Below, in pieces: positions 1-8,239 of a stretch of 64,000 nt of DNA. The notes under the pieces were generated by a model. That model made no database searches. It was not told the origin of the DNA and saw only the letters and a program-made list of their open reading frames with translations. Each line of letters begins with the position of its first letter. The first letter of the stretch is position 1. The translations under genes and the position numbers were made by a program. The DNA is from Lachnoclostridium sp. Marseille-P6806 (GTDB lineage Bacteria > Bacillota > Clostridia > Lachnospirales > Lachnospiraceae). The stretch lies in assembly GCF_900625025.1 (NCBI RefSeq), contig NZ_LR130575.1:366271-430270 (forward strand), given 5' to 3'.

Positions 1-727
1 GAATCAGAATGACGACGAAGATCAGCGTGGACAGCGCATACATCTCGGGCTTGATTCCTTTCCTCACCTCTGTGTAGATCTTGGTCGAGAGCGTATCGAC
101 GCCGGCACCCTTTGTGAAGTGCGTGATGATGAAATCGTCAATGGACATGGTGAACGCCATCAGCATTCCGGAAATCACTCCGGGCATGAGCTCGGGCAGG
201 ACGACGCGGAAAAAGGCCCGGACCGGCGATGCCCCAAGATCGAGCGCCGCCTCAAAGTAGCTCTTGTCAAGGGCGGTGAGGCGGGGCATGATGCTGAGAA
301 TCACGTAGGGTATATTGAACGTGATGTGCGCGATCAGAATGGAGCCGTAGCCGAATTTCAGCCCGAAGCTCAAAAAGAGCAGCATCATCGAGATGCCCGT
401 GACAATATCGGCGTTCAGCATGGGAATATTCGTGACGCCCATGACGGCCCGGCGCGTCCTCCGCTTCATCTGCACGATGGCGAGACAGGCGAGCACGCTG
501 ATCACGGTCGCGATCAGCGAGGAGAGGAACGCGATCGAAAGCGTGTTGCGGAGCGCCGCCATAATCGATCGGTCCCCGAACATGCTGAGATACCACTGCG
601 TTGTGAAGCCGCCCCAGTGTCCCCTCGATTTGCTCCGGTTGAACGACTGCACGACCATGACCGCAATCGGCGCATACATAAAAAAGACGATCAGGAAAAT
701 ATAGACCCGCTTCAGAAATTTTGTCAT
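1..727 (-). CDS. potC: Polyamine ABC transporter permease, PotC type (partial)
   Basis: Inner-membrane permease of a spermidine/putrescine-type ABC importer. Reading leftwards from the ATG at 725-727, about 242 codons stay open and run off the window, so the C-terminus is missing. Hydrophobic helices alternate with short loops (first about residues 6-24), and the EAA loop that docks on the ATPase is visible near residues 157-180 (FEAALDLGASPVRAFF). A GAGGA ribosome binding site lies just before the start, 7 nt after the potB stop, so the gene is the third of a potABC operon. A potD binding protein gene is expected beyond the left edge but is not seen. Substrate is inferred from family resemblance and gene order. 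Confidence 0.88.
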   Translation of the reverse strand, partial: MTKFLKRVYIFLIVFFMYAPIAVMVVQSFNRSKSRGHWGGFTTQWYLSMFGDRSIMAALRNTLSIAFLSSLIATVISVLACLAIVQMKRRTRRAVMGVTNIPMLNADIVTGISMMLLFLSFGLKFGYGSILIAHITFNIPYVILSIMPRLTALDKSYFEAALDLGASPVRAFFRVVLPELMPGVISGMLMAFTMSIDDFIITHFTKGAGVDTLSTKIYTEVRKGIKPEMYALSTLIFVVILI

Positions 728-734
728 TTCGTCC

Positions 735-1553
735 TCACTTCTCCGGGGCGCGGTCGAGCGCCGCCTCAATGACCATGTTCAGAATAATGAAAATCATCAG
801 AATGATCGAGAGTCCGCTGCCCAGATTCCAGTCGTAGGCCTGTGTGAACTCCTGCTCGATGATGTTGCCGATGAGCAGGATCTTATTGCCGCCCAGCATC
901 TGACTGATGACAAAGGTCGTCAGCGCGGGGATGAACACCATGGTGACGCCGCTCACGATGCCGGGAACGGAGAGGGGCAGAACGACGCGGAGAAAGGTCT
1001 GTCTCCGGTCCGCGCCGAGGTCGTGCGCGGCATGAATGACGCTGTCGTCGATCTTTGCCAGCGCGTTGTAAAGGGGCAGCACCATATACGGCAGAAAATT
1101 GTATACCATGCCGATGACGATGGCCTGCGGCTTATTGATGATGTAGATGGACGGAAGATGCAGGAAACGCAGGATGGTGTTGAGTATTCCCGTCTTTTCC
1201 AGTATGGTCTGCCACGCCATGGTGCGCAGGAGCGTATTCATCCACATCGGAAGAATAAAGAGCAGAACGATAACTGCCGCCCGCCCGGTCTTTTTCTCCG
1301 TAAGAATCAGACACAGCGGGTAGGCGATGAGCAGGCACAGCAGCGTGCTCACGAGGGACAGCGCCATGGAAAGCCCCAGTGATTTCAGATACTCGGGCCT
1401 TGTGATGATGGCGATATTGGCAAGGCTCAGGCGCCCGGCGCCGTCCGTGAAGCCGTACCAGAACACCATGAGGAGCGGCACGACGATGAAAATAACCGCC
1501 CAGCTGAGATAGGGCGCCGCAAAGAGCGCGCGGACTTTATCTGATCTGATCAT
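735..1553 (-). CDS. potB: Polyamine ABC transporter permease, PotB type
   Basis: Second permease subunit of the polyamine importer, 272 aa from the chosen start. About six hydrophobic helices are visible, and the EAA-type loop is at about residues 173-195 (HAAHDLGADRRQTFLRVVLP). The ATG at 1553 (MIRSDKVRAL) is preferred over one seven codons upstream because a GAGGAGG Shine-Dalgarno sequence lies about 12 nt before it and overlaps the upstream ATG. The start lies inside the last codons of potA (17-nt overlap), which suggests translational coupling. Order potA-potB-potC is that of classical spermidine/putrescine operons. Confidence 0.9.
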   Translation of the reverse strand: MIRSDKVRALFAAPYLSWAVIFIVVPLLMVFWYGFTDGAGRLSLANIAIITRPEYLKSLGLSMALSLVSTLLCLLIAYPLCLILTEKKTGRAAVIVLLFILPMWMNTLLRTMAWQTILEKTGILNTILRFLHLPSIYIINKPQAIVIGMVYNFLPYMVLPLYNALAKIDDSVIHAAHDLGADRRQTFLRVVLPLSVPGIVSGVTMVFIPALTTFVISQMLGGNKILLIGNIIEQEFTQAYDWNLGSGLSIILMIFIILNMVIEAALDRAPEK

Positions 1554-2628
1554 TTTCCGACACGGCCTCCTCATCCTCTGACGCGGGCTTATTCATGATC
1601 TGGATATTGAAAGGATCGACGCCGATCCGGACGCGGGTTCCTTCCCCGAACATCCGTGTGGAATGAACCAGCCATTCAAAGCCCCCGGCCATCACGCACA
1701 TTTCATAGTGCACGCCCTTGAAAATAACATCGGTCACCTCGCCGGTAAGCCCTCCGTCCGCTTCCCCGGCGGCGGTGAGCTCCACATCCTCCGGACGGAT
1801 CACGATATCCACCGGCTGCTCCGTTCCGAAGCCGGTATCGACGCAGGGAAATTCCTGCCCGAGAATCCGGACAAGACGGTCGCGGATCATCGTCCCGTCG
1901 ATGATATTGCTGTCGCCGATAAAGTCCGCGACAAATGCGTTCTCCGGCTCATTGTAGATGTCCTCGGGAGAACCGATCTGCTGGATATAGCCCTGATTCA
2001 TGACGACGATGGCGTCGGACATGGTGAGGGCCTCCTCCTGATCATGCGTCACGTAAATGAACGTGATTCCCAGCTCGTTCTTGAGGCGGATCAGCTCATA
2101 CTGCATGTCTTGACGGAGCTTGAGATCGAGTGCGCCGAGCGGCTCGTCGAGCAGAAGAATGCGGGGCTCGTTGACGATGGCCCGCGCAATGGCGACGCGC
2201 TGCTGCTGGCCGCCGGAAAGAGAGCTCACGGAGCGGTGTTCAAGACCCTCAAGGTTCACAAGCTTGAGGGCATAATGAATCTTGTCCTCGATGAAAGCCT
2301 TGTCCCGGCCTGCAATTTTCAGTCCGAAAGCAATGTTCTCCGCCACATCCATATGCGTGAACAGGGCATACTTCTGAAATACTGTGTTCAGCGGACGCTT
2401 GTTGGGTGCAAGAGAGGTGATATCCCGGCCGTCGAGAATGACTCTGCCCGAATCCGGTTTCTCAAAGCCTCCGATGATGCGCAGCGTCGTGGTCTTGCCG
2501 CAGCCGCTCGGACCAAGCAGTGTCACGAATTCGTTCTCGTGAATCACAAGATTCAGATCGTCGAGAACGGTCTGTCCGTCAAACGCCTTGGAGACATGCT
2601 CCAGCCTGATCAGCTCTTTCCTTTCCAA
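1537..2628 (-). CDS. potA: Polyamine ABC transporter ATPase, PotA type
   Basis: ATP-binding subunit that powers polyamine import. Walker A (GPSGCGKTTT), signature (LSGGQQQR), Walker B (ILLLDEP) and the switch His (THDQEEAL) are all present, followed by a C-terminal TOBE-like regulatory domain. The open frame extends upstream to an ATG at 2742, but that 38-residue extension is basic and low in complexity and is not part of the family. A TTG at 2628 follows AGGAGG by 11 nt and gives a 363-aa protein of normal length. A good -10 box lies 8 nt upstream of the 2742 ATG, so that ATG would sit at the transcript end. The start is therefore inferred; the function is clear. Confidence 0.92.
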   Translation of the reverse strand: MERKELIRLEHVSKAFDGQTVLDDLNLVIHENEFVTLLGPSGCGKTTTLRIIGGFEKPDSGRVILDGRDITSLAPNKRPLNTVFQKYALFTHMDVAENIAFGLKIAGRDKAFIEDKIHYALKLVNLEGLEHRSVSSLSGGQQQRVAIARAIVNEPRILLLDEPLGALDLKLRQDMQYELIRLKNELGITFIYVTHDQEEALTMSDAIVVMNQGYIQQIGSPEDIYNEPENAFVADFIGDSNIIDGTMIRDRLVRILGQEFPCVDTGFGTEQPVDIVIRPEDVELTAAGEADGGLTGEVTDVIFKGVHYEMCVMAGGFEWLVHSTRMFGEGTRVRIGVDPFNIQIMNKPASEDEEAVSENDQIR

Positions 2629-2749
2629 TGCACTCTTTTCCTCCTCAAGGCTCTTCTGCGCCGCCTTGCGGCCGGCGCGCGAACAAGAAGCCGCTTTCCC
2701 CTGCGGCCGCGCTTTTTCTGCGCCCGCGGGTCTGCGGCGCATTGCATTT

Positions 2750-2778
2750 ATTGTATCGGAAACACTTCCGGATTTCCA
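2750..2778 (-). promoter_or_regulatory. Putative sigma-70-type promoter of potABC
   Basis: On the minus strand a TACAAT -10 (2750-2755) lies 17 nt downstream of a weak TGGAAA -35 (2773-2778). It sits in the gap between the divergent potABC and lactonase genes. The predicted transcript would start near 2743, leaving a leader of about 115 nt before the TTG start chosen for potA. The -35 matches the consensus at only four of six positions. Confidence 0.4.
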
Positions 2779-2911
2779 TGAAAAGTTTCACCGGAAAGAC
2801 GATTTATGATAAGATGACAAAAGACCGGTCCTCGCTGCGCAGAGCCGGTTCCCGGCCCCGTATCCGTGCAGGTCCGAAGTGTGGGCGCAGCAGTGCAGTA
2901 CGAGGGCAGAT

Positions 2912-4045
2912 ATGGCAGAAAAAAACAGGAGCCTTACAGAAAAAAACGCGGCCCGCAAAGAGGGCCGCATCGCGGACGGCGCGAAATATGTCGCGTACGT
3001 TTCCAGCTATACCTCCGCGCAGAAAGACAAATTCGGCATCCGCATCTATGACGTGGACATGGAGCGCGGTCTTCTTATTGAAAAGGATCAGGTCGAGATC
3101 ACCAATTCCTCTTATCTGACGATTTCGCACAGCCGGCAGTTTCTCTATTCCATTACGGACGAGGGGGTGGAGAGCTTCCGCATCACGGGCGGAGGGGATC
3201 TTGCGTTTATCGGCCGCGCGTCCATCAACGGAATGCGGGGCTCTTATCTCTCCACGGACTATACGGATCGCTGGCTCTTTGTATCCGGCTATCACGACGG
3301 GAAAATCACCGTGCTGCGCATCCGCGAGGACGGCTCCGTGGGAGAAATCACGGACGAGGTATATCACAAGGGACTGGGAAGCATCGCCGAGCGCAATTTC
3401 CGCCCGCATGTGCAGTGCGTCAAGATGACGAGGGACAATCGCTTTCTGTGCGCCTGCGACTTGGGACTCGACAACACCAGCGTCTATTCCTTTGATCCGG
3501 TTCGCGGCAAAATCCGCCATGTGGACACCATCCACAGCGAGCAGGAATCCGCGCCGAGGCACATCAAGTTTTCTCCCAACGGACGCTTTGCGTATATTGT
3601 TCATGAGCTCAAGAACGTCATCGACGTCTACCGGTACACGCTGGAGCAGAATGACGACCCGGAATTTGAGAAAATTCAGACTATCTCAACGCTGAACGAT
3701 TATCACGCGAGCAATTCTGCGGCGAGCGCGCTGAATTTTTCAGAGGATTCCCGATATCTGATCAGCTCCAATGCCGGCGACAACAGCGTCGTCATTTTCC
3801 GGATCGATCAGGAGACGGGGCTTCTGCAGCGTGTGCTGTGCCTGCCGGTCAGCGGCGATTATCCGAAAGACGTGGAGATGTTCCCGGACAACCGCCATCT
3901 GGTGTCGCTGAATCACGAGTCGAATACCATGACGTTCTTCCGCGTTGATCTGGACAAGGGACTGATCGTCATGTGCGCAAAGGAAATGAAAATCGATCAG
4001 CCGAACTGCTGTATTTTCCACCGGCTGACCGAGGGACAGCAATAA
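2912..4045 (+). CDS. Lactonase-family seven-bladed beta-propeller protein (6-phosphogluconolactonase-like)
   Basis: About 377 aa, transcribed divergently from potABC. The protein consists of repeated blade-like units (for example DNRFLCACDLG, NGRFAYIVHEL, DSRYLISSNAG, DNRHLVSLNHES), typical of the Pgl/YbhE lactonase family that includes 6-phosphogluconolactonase. The ATG at 2912 (MAEKNRSL) is preferred over one 11 codons upstream because a GAGGG motif lies just before it. No signal peptide is seen, so it is probably cytoplasmic. Whether it hydrolyses 6-phosphogluconolactone cannot be told from sequence; many clostridial members have no tested substrate. The gene ends 64 nt before aroC with no clear terminator between. 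Confidence 0.75.
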   Translation: MAEKNRSLTEKNAARKEGRIADGAKYVAYVSSYTSAQKDKFGIRIYDVDMERGLLIEKDQVEITNSSYLTISHSRQFLYSITDEGVESFRITGGGDLAFIGRASINGMRGSYLSTDYTDRWLFVSGYHDGKITVLRIREDGSVGEITDEVYHKGLGSIAERNFRPHVQCVKMTRDNRFLCACDLGLDNTSVYSFDPVRGKIRHVDTIHSEQESAPRHIKFSPNGRFAYIVHELKNVIDVYRYTLEQNDDPEFEKIQTISTLNDYHASNSAASALNFSEDSRYLISSNAGDNSVVIFRIDQETGLLQRVLCLPVSGDYPKDVEMFPDNRHLVSLNHESNTMTFFRVDLDKGLIVMCAKEMKIDQPNCCIFHRLTEGQQ

Positions 4046-4109
4046 AGCGCCCCGCGTCGGGAGCGGGACAACCGGCGGAGTGCCTGTCCGCAGGAGGGAG
4101 CAGAACGAT

Positions 4110-5219
4110 ATGGCGGGTTCGGTTTTCGGAAGCATATTGAAAGTTACGACATGGGGCGAGTCCCACGGCCCTGCGATCGGAGCGGTGCTGGACGGCTTCC
4201 CCGCCGGAATGGAGCTCTGTGAGGCGGACATCCAGCCTTTTCTCGACAGACGCCGGCCGGGACGGACAGCCGTTTCCACGCCGCGGCGAGAGGACGACAG
4301 AGTGGAGCTCCTCTCGGGGGTGTTTGAGGGAAAAACGACCGGTACTCCCATCTCCATGCTGATCCGCAGCAATGCGCAGCGCTCCGCGGATTACGGCGAT
4401 CTGAAAGACTGCTTCCGGCCGGGTCACGCGGATTACGGCTACTATGCGAAATACGGCATCCGCGATTACCGGGGCGGCGGCCGCTCCTCAGGGCGCGAGA
4501 CGGCGGGGCGCGTGGCAGCCGGTGCCGTTGCCGCGAAGCTCCTGCGGGAGCTCGGAATCGACCTCTTTGCCTACACCGCCGCCATCGGTCCCGTCGCCGC
4601 CGATCCGGCGGCGTTTGACCGCTCACTGATTGCGGCGATGCCCACTGCCATGCCTGATGCGGAGGCGAACCGCCGCGCCATGGAATATCTCGCACAGTGC
4701 ATGGAGGAAAAGGACTCCGCGGGCGGCGTGATCGAAGCGGTGATCCGCGGCGTTCCTGCCGGCATCGGCGACCCCGTGTTTGACAAGCTCGACGCAAGGC
4801 TCGCGTCGGCCCTCGTCTCCATCGGAGGCGTCAAGGCCGTCGAGATCGGCGACGGAATGGCGTCGGCCGCCGCAAAGGGCTCTGAAAATAACGATCTATT
4901 TATCGCAGACGAGGCCACCGGAGGGATCACCGCCGCCTCGAATCACGCCGGCGGCATTCTGGGCGGCATATCCGACGGCTGCGACATTCTTCTCCGCTGC
5001 TCCATCAAGCCGACGCCCTCCATCTTCCGCGAGCAGACGACCGTCGACGAGAGCGGGGCCCCGCGCCGGCTCCTCATCCGCGGCCGCCACGATCCGGTCA
5101 TTGTACCGCGGGCCGTCGTGGTCGTCGAGGCTATGTGTGCTCTGACAATACTTGACGCCATGCTCTGCGGCATGAGCGCAAGAGCGGAGGATGTCCGCCG
5201 CTTTTACCGCAAAAAGTGA
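4110..5219 (+). CDS. aroC: Chorismate synthase
   Basis: Catalyses the last shikimate-pathway step, conversion of 5-enolpyruvylshikimate 3-phosphate to chorismate, with reduced FMN. Family signatures are visible: SFG-like N-terminus (GSVFGSILKVTTWGESHG), RRPG near residue 50, GRSSGRETAGRVAAGA, and the C-terminal region with conserved basic residues RGRHDPVIVPRA. The start at 4110 (MAGSVFG) follows AGGAGGGAG at a good distance; an upstream ATG at 4080 would add ten residues not found in the family. Length 369 aa is normal. The other shikimate gene of the window, aroB, is 57 kb away, so the pathway is not clustered here. Confidence 0.97.
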   Translation: MAGSVFGSILKVTTWGESHGPAIGAVLDGFPAGMELCEADIQPFLDRRRPGRTAVSTPRREDDRVELLSGVFEGKTTGTPISMLIRSNAQRSADYGDLKDCFRPGHADYGYYAKYGIRDYRGGGRSSGRETAGRVAAGAVAAKLLRELGIDLFAYTAAIGPVAADPAAFDRSLIAAMPTAMPDAEANRRAMEYLAQCMEEKDSAGGVIEAVIRGVPAGIGDPVFDKLDARLASALVSIGGVKAVEIGDGMASAAAKGSENNDLFIADEATGGITAASNHAGGILGGISDGCDILLRCSIKPTPSIFREQTTVDESGAPRRLLIRGRHDPVIVPRAVVVVEAMCALTILDAMLCGMSARAEDVRRFYRKK

Positions 5220-5249
5220 CAGACCGAAGCAAATGACAGGAAACGGATT

Positions 5250-6398
5250 ATGGCAGAATATGAGCTTCTGAAAAAAGAAGGGACGGCGAAGCGCGCCCGT
5301 TTTCACACCGTACACGGCACGATTGAGACTCCGGTGTTCATGAATGTGGCGACCTCCGCTGCGATCAAGGGCGGACTCTCCGGCAAAGACTTGGAGAGCA
5401 TAGACACGCAGGTCATGCTGTGCAATACCTATCACCTGCATGTCCGCCCCGGAGACGATGTGGTGTATGATCTGGGCGGCCTGCACAGGATGACGCACTG
5501 GAGTCATCCGATTCTCACGGATTCGGGAGGATTTCAGGTTTTTTCGCTCTCTGATCTGCGGCGGATCCGGGAGGAGGGAGTCTATTTTCATTCCCATGTC
5601 GACGGAAGAAAGCTGTTCATCGGCCCGGAGCAGAGCATGCAGATTCAGTCTCATCTCGCATCCACCATTGCCATGGCGTTCGACGAGTGCCCGAACAGCC
5701 GGGCAGAGCGCCGCTATGTGGAGGATTCGTTAGCCCGCACGACACGCTGGCTGCGCCGCTGCCGGGCAGAGCTGACACGGCTGAATGTGCTTGAGGAGAC
5801 GATCAATAAAGAGCAGCTTCTCTTCGGCATCAATCAGGGCGCCGTGTTCCATGATATCCGCATCGCACACGCAAAGGAAATCGCGGAGATGGAGCTGGAC
5901 GGCTATGCGATCGGCGGACTGGCGGTCGGCGAGACGGCGGAGGAGATGTATTCCGTGATCGAGTCGACGGTGCCGTATCTGCCGGAGAACAGGCCGACCT
6001 ATCTGATGGGAGTGGGGACGCCGGAGAACATCATCGAGGGGGTCGCCCGCGGCATCGACTTTTTCGACTGTGTCTATCCCAGCCGCAACGGCCGGCACGG
6101 GAATCTCTATACCAACCGCGGGACGCTCCATATCCGGAACAAACGGTATGAGAGAGATCCCAGACCCATTGAGGAGGGCTGTCAGTGCCCGGCCTGCCGG
6201 GAGGGGTATTCCCGGGGCTATATCCGCCATCTTCTCAAGGCGGAGGAGGCGCTCGGGCTTCGTCTCTGTGTCATGCACAATCTGTTTTTCTACAATGATC
6301 TCATGCGCCAGATCCGGGAGGCTCTGGACGAAGGGCACTTCGCTGCGTTCCGGCGGAAAAAGCTGGACATGCTGGCGCTCGGCGCGGATACTGACTGA
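5250..6398 (+). CDS. tgt: tRNA-guanine transglycosylase
   Basis: Exchanges guanine-34 of GUN-anticodon tRNAs for preQ1 during queuosine synthesis. The general acid/base Asp is in TDSGGFQVFS (about D91), the nucleophile Asp in DCVYPSRNGRHG (about D273), and the zinc site is formed by CQCPAC (C311, C313, C316) and a later His near residue 342. Length 382 aa is typical. It lies 30 nt after aroC and before yajC. Next to yajC is the usual place for tgt in many bacteria, although queA and secDF are not in the window. Confidence 0.97.
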   Translation: MAEYELLKKEGTAKRARFHTVHGTIETPVFMNVATSAAIKGGLSGKDLESIDTQVMLCNTYHLHVRPGDDVVYDLGGLHRMTHWSHPILTDSGGFQVFSLSDLRRIREEGVYFHSHVDGRKLFIGPEQSMQIQSHLASTIAMAFDECPNSRAERRYVEDSLARTTRWLRRCRAELTRLNVLEETINKEQLLFGINQGAVFHDIRIAHAKEIAEMELDGYAIGGLAVGETAEEMYSVIESTVPYLPENRPTYLMGVGTPENIIEGVARGIDFFDCVYPSRNGRHGNLYTNRGTLHIRNKRYERDPRPIEEGCQCPACREGYSRGYIRHLLKAEEALGLRLCVMHNLFFYNDLMRQIREALDEGHFAAFRRKKLDMLALGADTD

Positions 6399-6452
6399 GA
6401 GCGGCTTCCGTCCGCGATATGCGGACAAATGTTCGGCAAAGAAAGAATTGTC

Positions 6453-6482
6453 TTGTCAATGCCGAGCTGCGTGGTGTAATAT
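6453..6482 (+). promoter_or_regulatory. Putative promoter of yajC
   Basis: TTGTCA (6453-6458) is followed after 16 nt by TGTAAT (6475-6480), or after 18 nt by TAATAT (6477-6482), in the 129-nt gap between tgt and yajC. Either spacing would start transcription about 35-40 nt before the yajC start codon. Confidence 0.45.
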
Positions 6483-6527
6483 AGACGCACTGATATTTTC
6501 TACTTTGGAAAGGTTGGAGTTACAGCT

Positions 6528-6896
6528 ATGTTGAATCAGGGAATCCTAATGACGTCGGCGGCAGGCACGGGGAGCATGGGCATTGTATCCATTGTCTACA
6601 TTGTTCTTATCGTGGCCTTTTTCTATTTCTTCCTGATCCGTCCCCAGAAGAAAGAGCAGAAGCAGAAAGATGCGCTCCTCTCCACACTGACCATCGGGGA
6701 CAGCGTCCTCACCACCTCCGGCTTCTACGGGGTCGTGATCGACATTGCCGACGATACGGTGATCGTGGAATTCGGGAATAACAAAAACTGCCGCATCCCC
6801 ATGCAGAAAGCCGCGATCGTGCAGGTTGAGAAGCCGGAGGACGCCGTCGCCGCCGAGGACAAGGCGGACGACAGGAAGTCAAAGGCAAAGAAATGA
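6528..6896 (+). CDS. yajC: Preprotein translocase subunit YajC
   Basis: Small single-pass membrane protein that associates with SecDF in the Sec translocon. The 122-aa product has one N-terminal hydrophobic helix (about residues 18-38) followed by the family hallmark FLIRPQKKEQK and the globular segment LTIGDSVLTTSGFYGVV. The C-terminus is highly charged. The start follows GGTTGGAGTTACAGCT, with GGAG as ribosome binding site. An alternative ATG eight codons in would shorten only the N-terminal tail. A strong terminator lies about 80 nt downstream. Confidence 0.94.
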   Translation: MLNQGILMTSAAGTGSMGIVSIVYIVLIVAFFYFFLIRPQKKEQKQKDALLSTLTIGDSVLTTSGFYGVVIDIADDTVIVEFGNNKNCRIPMQKAAIVQVEKPEDAVAAEDKADDRKSKAKK

Positions 6897-6902
6897 TCGC
6901 TT

Positions 6903-7004
6903 CATCGGACAGCGTACTGCCCGATGGCGCAGCCGGTGAAAGACCTGTGCAATTCACCGGAACACGCGCATACAGAGGGGGAGGCTGAGAGGCCTCCCCT
7001 TTTC
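6903..7004 (+). other. Three-hairpin structured element between yajC and leuB
   Basis: Three consecutive hairpins fill the gap. The first is 6903-6926: six base pairs, one mismatch, three base pairs and a CGTA loop. The second is 6933-6960: eight perfect pairs closing a 12-nt loop. The third is the terminator at 6974-7004. No T-box AGGGTGGNACCGCG motif, known riboswitch core or Leu/Ile/Val-rich leader peptide was recognised. It could be a structured 3' end of the yajC transcript or an attenuator leader of the leuB-ilvD-ilvB operon, for which no other promoter is obvious. Confidence 0.45.
6974..7004 (+). terminator. Rho-independent terminator after yajC
   Basis: GGGGAGGC (6978-6985) pairs with GCCTCCCC (6992-6999) around a TGAGAG loop, with weaker A-T and G-U pairs extending the stem outwards. 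TTTTCT follows directly. It lies 48 nt before leuB, so it either ends the yajC transcript or conditionally blocks read-through into leuB. Confidence 0.85.
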
Positions 7005-7051
7005 TAAAAAGAATCGTCGCCGGAATTTTCAAAAAGACAGGAGAGCGCAGC

Positions 7052-8155
7052 ATGGATATGAACATCGCCCGCATCTGCGGGGACGGCATCGGCCCGGAGA
7101 TCACAGCCGCGGCATCCGGTGTCCTAGGAGCCATTGCCTTAAAGTACGGACACAGCATCACATATCACGACATTCTGATGGGGGGCTGCTCTATAGACCG
7201 GTACGGCGTCCCTCTGACAGAAGAGGCCGTGCGCACCGCAAAGTCCTGCGGCGCCGTTCTGATGGGATCGATCGGAGGGGACCCGGCGGTTTCTCCGTGG
7301 TATCAGCTTCCTCCGGATAAACGGCCGGAGGCAGGGCTTCTCGCCATCCGCAGAGAGCTCGGCCTCTACGCCAATCTGCGTCCCGCCTATCTGTTCCCCG
7401 AGCTTGCAGCCTCCTGTCCTCTGGCGGCAAGGGACGGAAAACCGCGCAGCTTTGACCTTATCATTGTCCGCGAGCTGACCGGAGGACTCTATTTCGGCGC
7501 ACGGCGAACGGAAACCGTAAACGGCGTGCTCACCGCGACGGATACCGCGGTCTACAACGAAAATGAGATCCGCCGCATTATGAAGAGCGCCTTTGAAATC
7601 GCCCGCCGGAGACGGAAAAAGGTCACCAGTGTGGACAAGGCCAATGTCCTTGATACCTCGCGCCTCTGGAGAAAGATCGCCGCGGCGCAGGCCGCGGACT
7701 ATCCCGACGTGCGCTTTGAGAACATACTGGTCGACAACTGCGCCATGCAGCTTGTCCGGGAACCGGAGCAGTTTGACGTCATCGTGACGGAAAACATGTT
7801 CGGCGATATCTTATCCGACGAGGCCAGCATGATCACCGGATCGATCGGAATGCTGCCCTCGGCATCGCTCGGCGAGGGCAGCTTCGGCCTCTATGAGCCG
7901 AGCCACGGCTCCGCGCCCGACATCGCCGGAAAAAATATTGCCAACCCCATTGCGACCATTCTTTCCGCGGCGATGCTGCTGCGCTACTCCTTTGGTCTGC
8001 AAAGAGAAGCGGACGCTGTCGAACATGCCGTACGGAGCGTTCTGACAGACGGACTCCGGACAGCGGATCTGCTGCCGAAAGACCCGGAGGAGGCAAAAAA
8101 ATGCAGGCCTGTCACCTGCTCTGAAATGGGAGAGCAGATTGCCGCCCGCATCTGA
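7052..8155 (+). CDS. leuB: 3-isopropylmalate dehydrogenase
   Basis: NAD-dependent oxidative decarboxylation of 3-isopropylmalate in leucine synthesis. Visible family features are GDGIGPEIT at the N-terminus, the substrate loop REL(T)GGLYFG, the catalytic Lys segment SVDKANVLDTSRLW, the metal-binding stretch TENMFGDILSDEASM and the NAD site YEPSHGSAPDIAGKNIANP. Length 367 aa is typical. AGGAGAG precedes the start. It heads a leuB-ilvD-ilvB operon; leuA, leuC and leuD are not nearby, so they must lie elsewhere. Confidence 0.97.
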   Translation: MDMNIARICGDGIGPEITAAASGVLGAIALKYGHSITYHDILMGGCSIDRYGVPLTEEAVRTAKSCGAVLMGSIGGDPAVSPWYQLPPDKRPEAGLLAIRRELGLYANLRPAYLFPELAASCPLAARDGKPRSFDLIIVRELTGGLYFGARRTETVNGVLTATDTAVYNENEIRRIMKSAFEIARRRRKKVTSVDKANVLDTSRLWRKIAAAQAADYPDVRFENILVDNCAMQLVREPEQFDVIVTENMFGDILSDEASMITGSIGMLPSASLGEGSFGLYEPSHGSAPDIAGKNIANPIATILSAAMLLRYSFGLQREADAVEHAVRSVLTDGLRTADLLPKDPEEAKKCRPVTCSEMGEQIAARI

Positions 8156-8239
8156 CGGCATTCCGCAGCGGCAGTGTATCAGCCGCAGGCGGCCTTTTGT
8201 GTCTGCCTGAGGGGGCACAAGGCAAAGGAGGAGGGTTTT

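Noticed and set aside
6903..6960. Possible T-box or leader peptide before the branched-chain genes.
   Set aside because: No AGGGTGGNACCGCG motif, specifier loop or run of Leu, Ile or Val codons; only generic hairpins are present.
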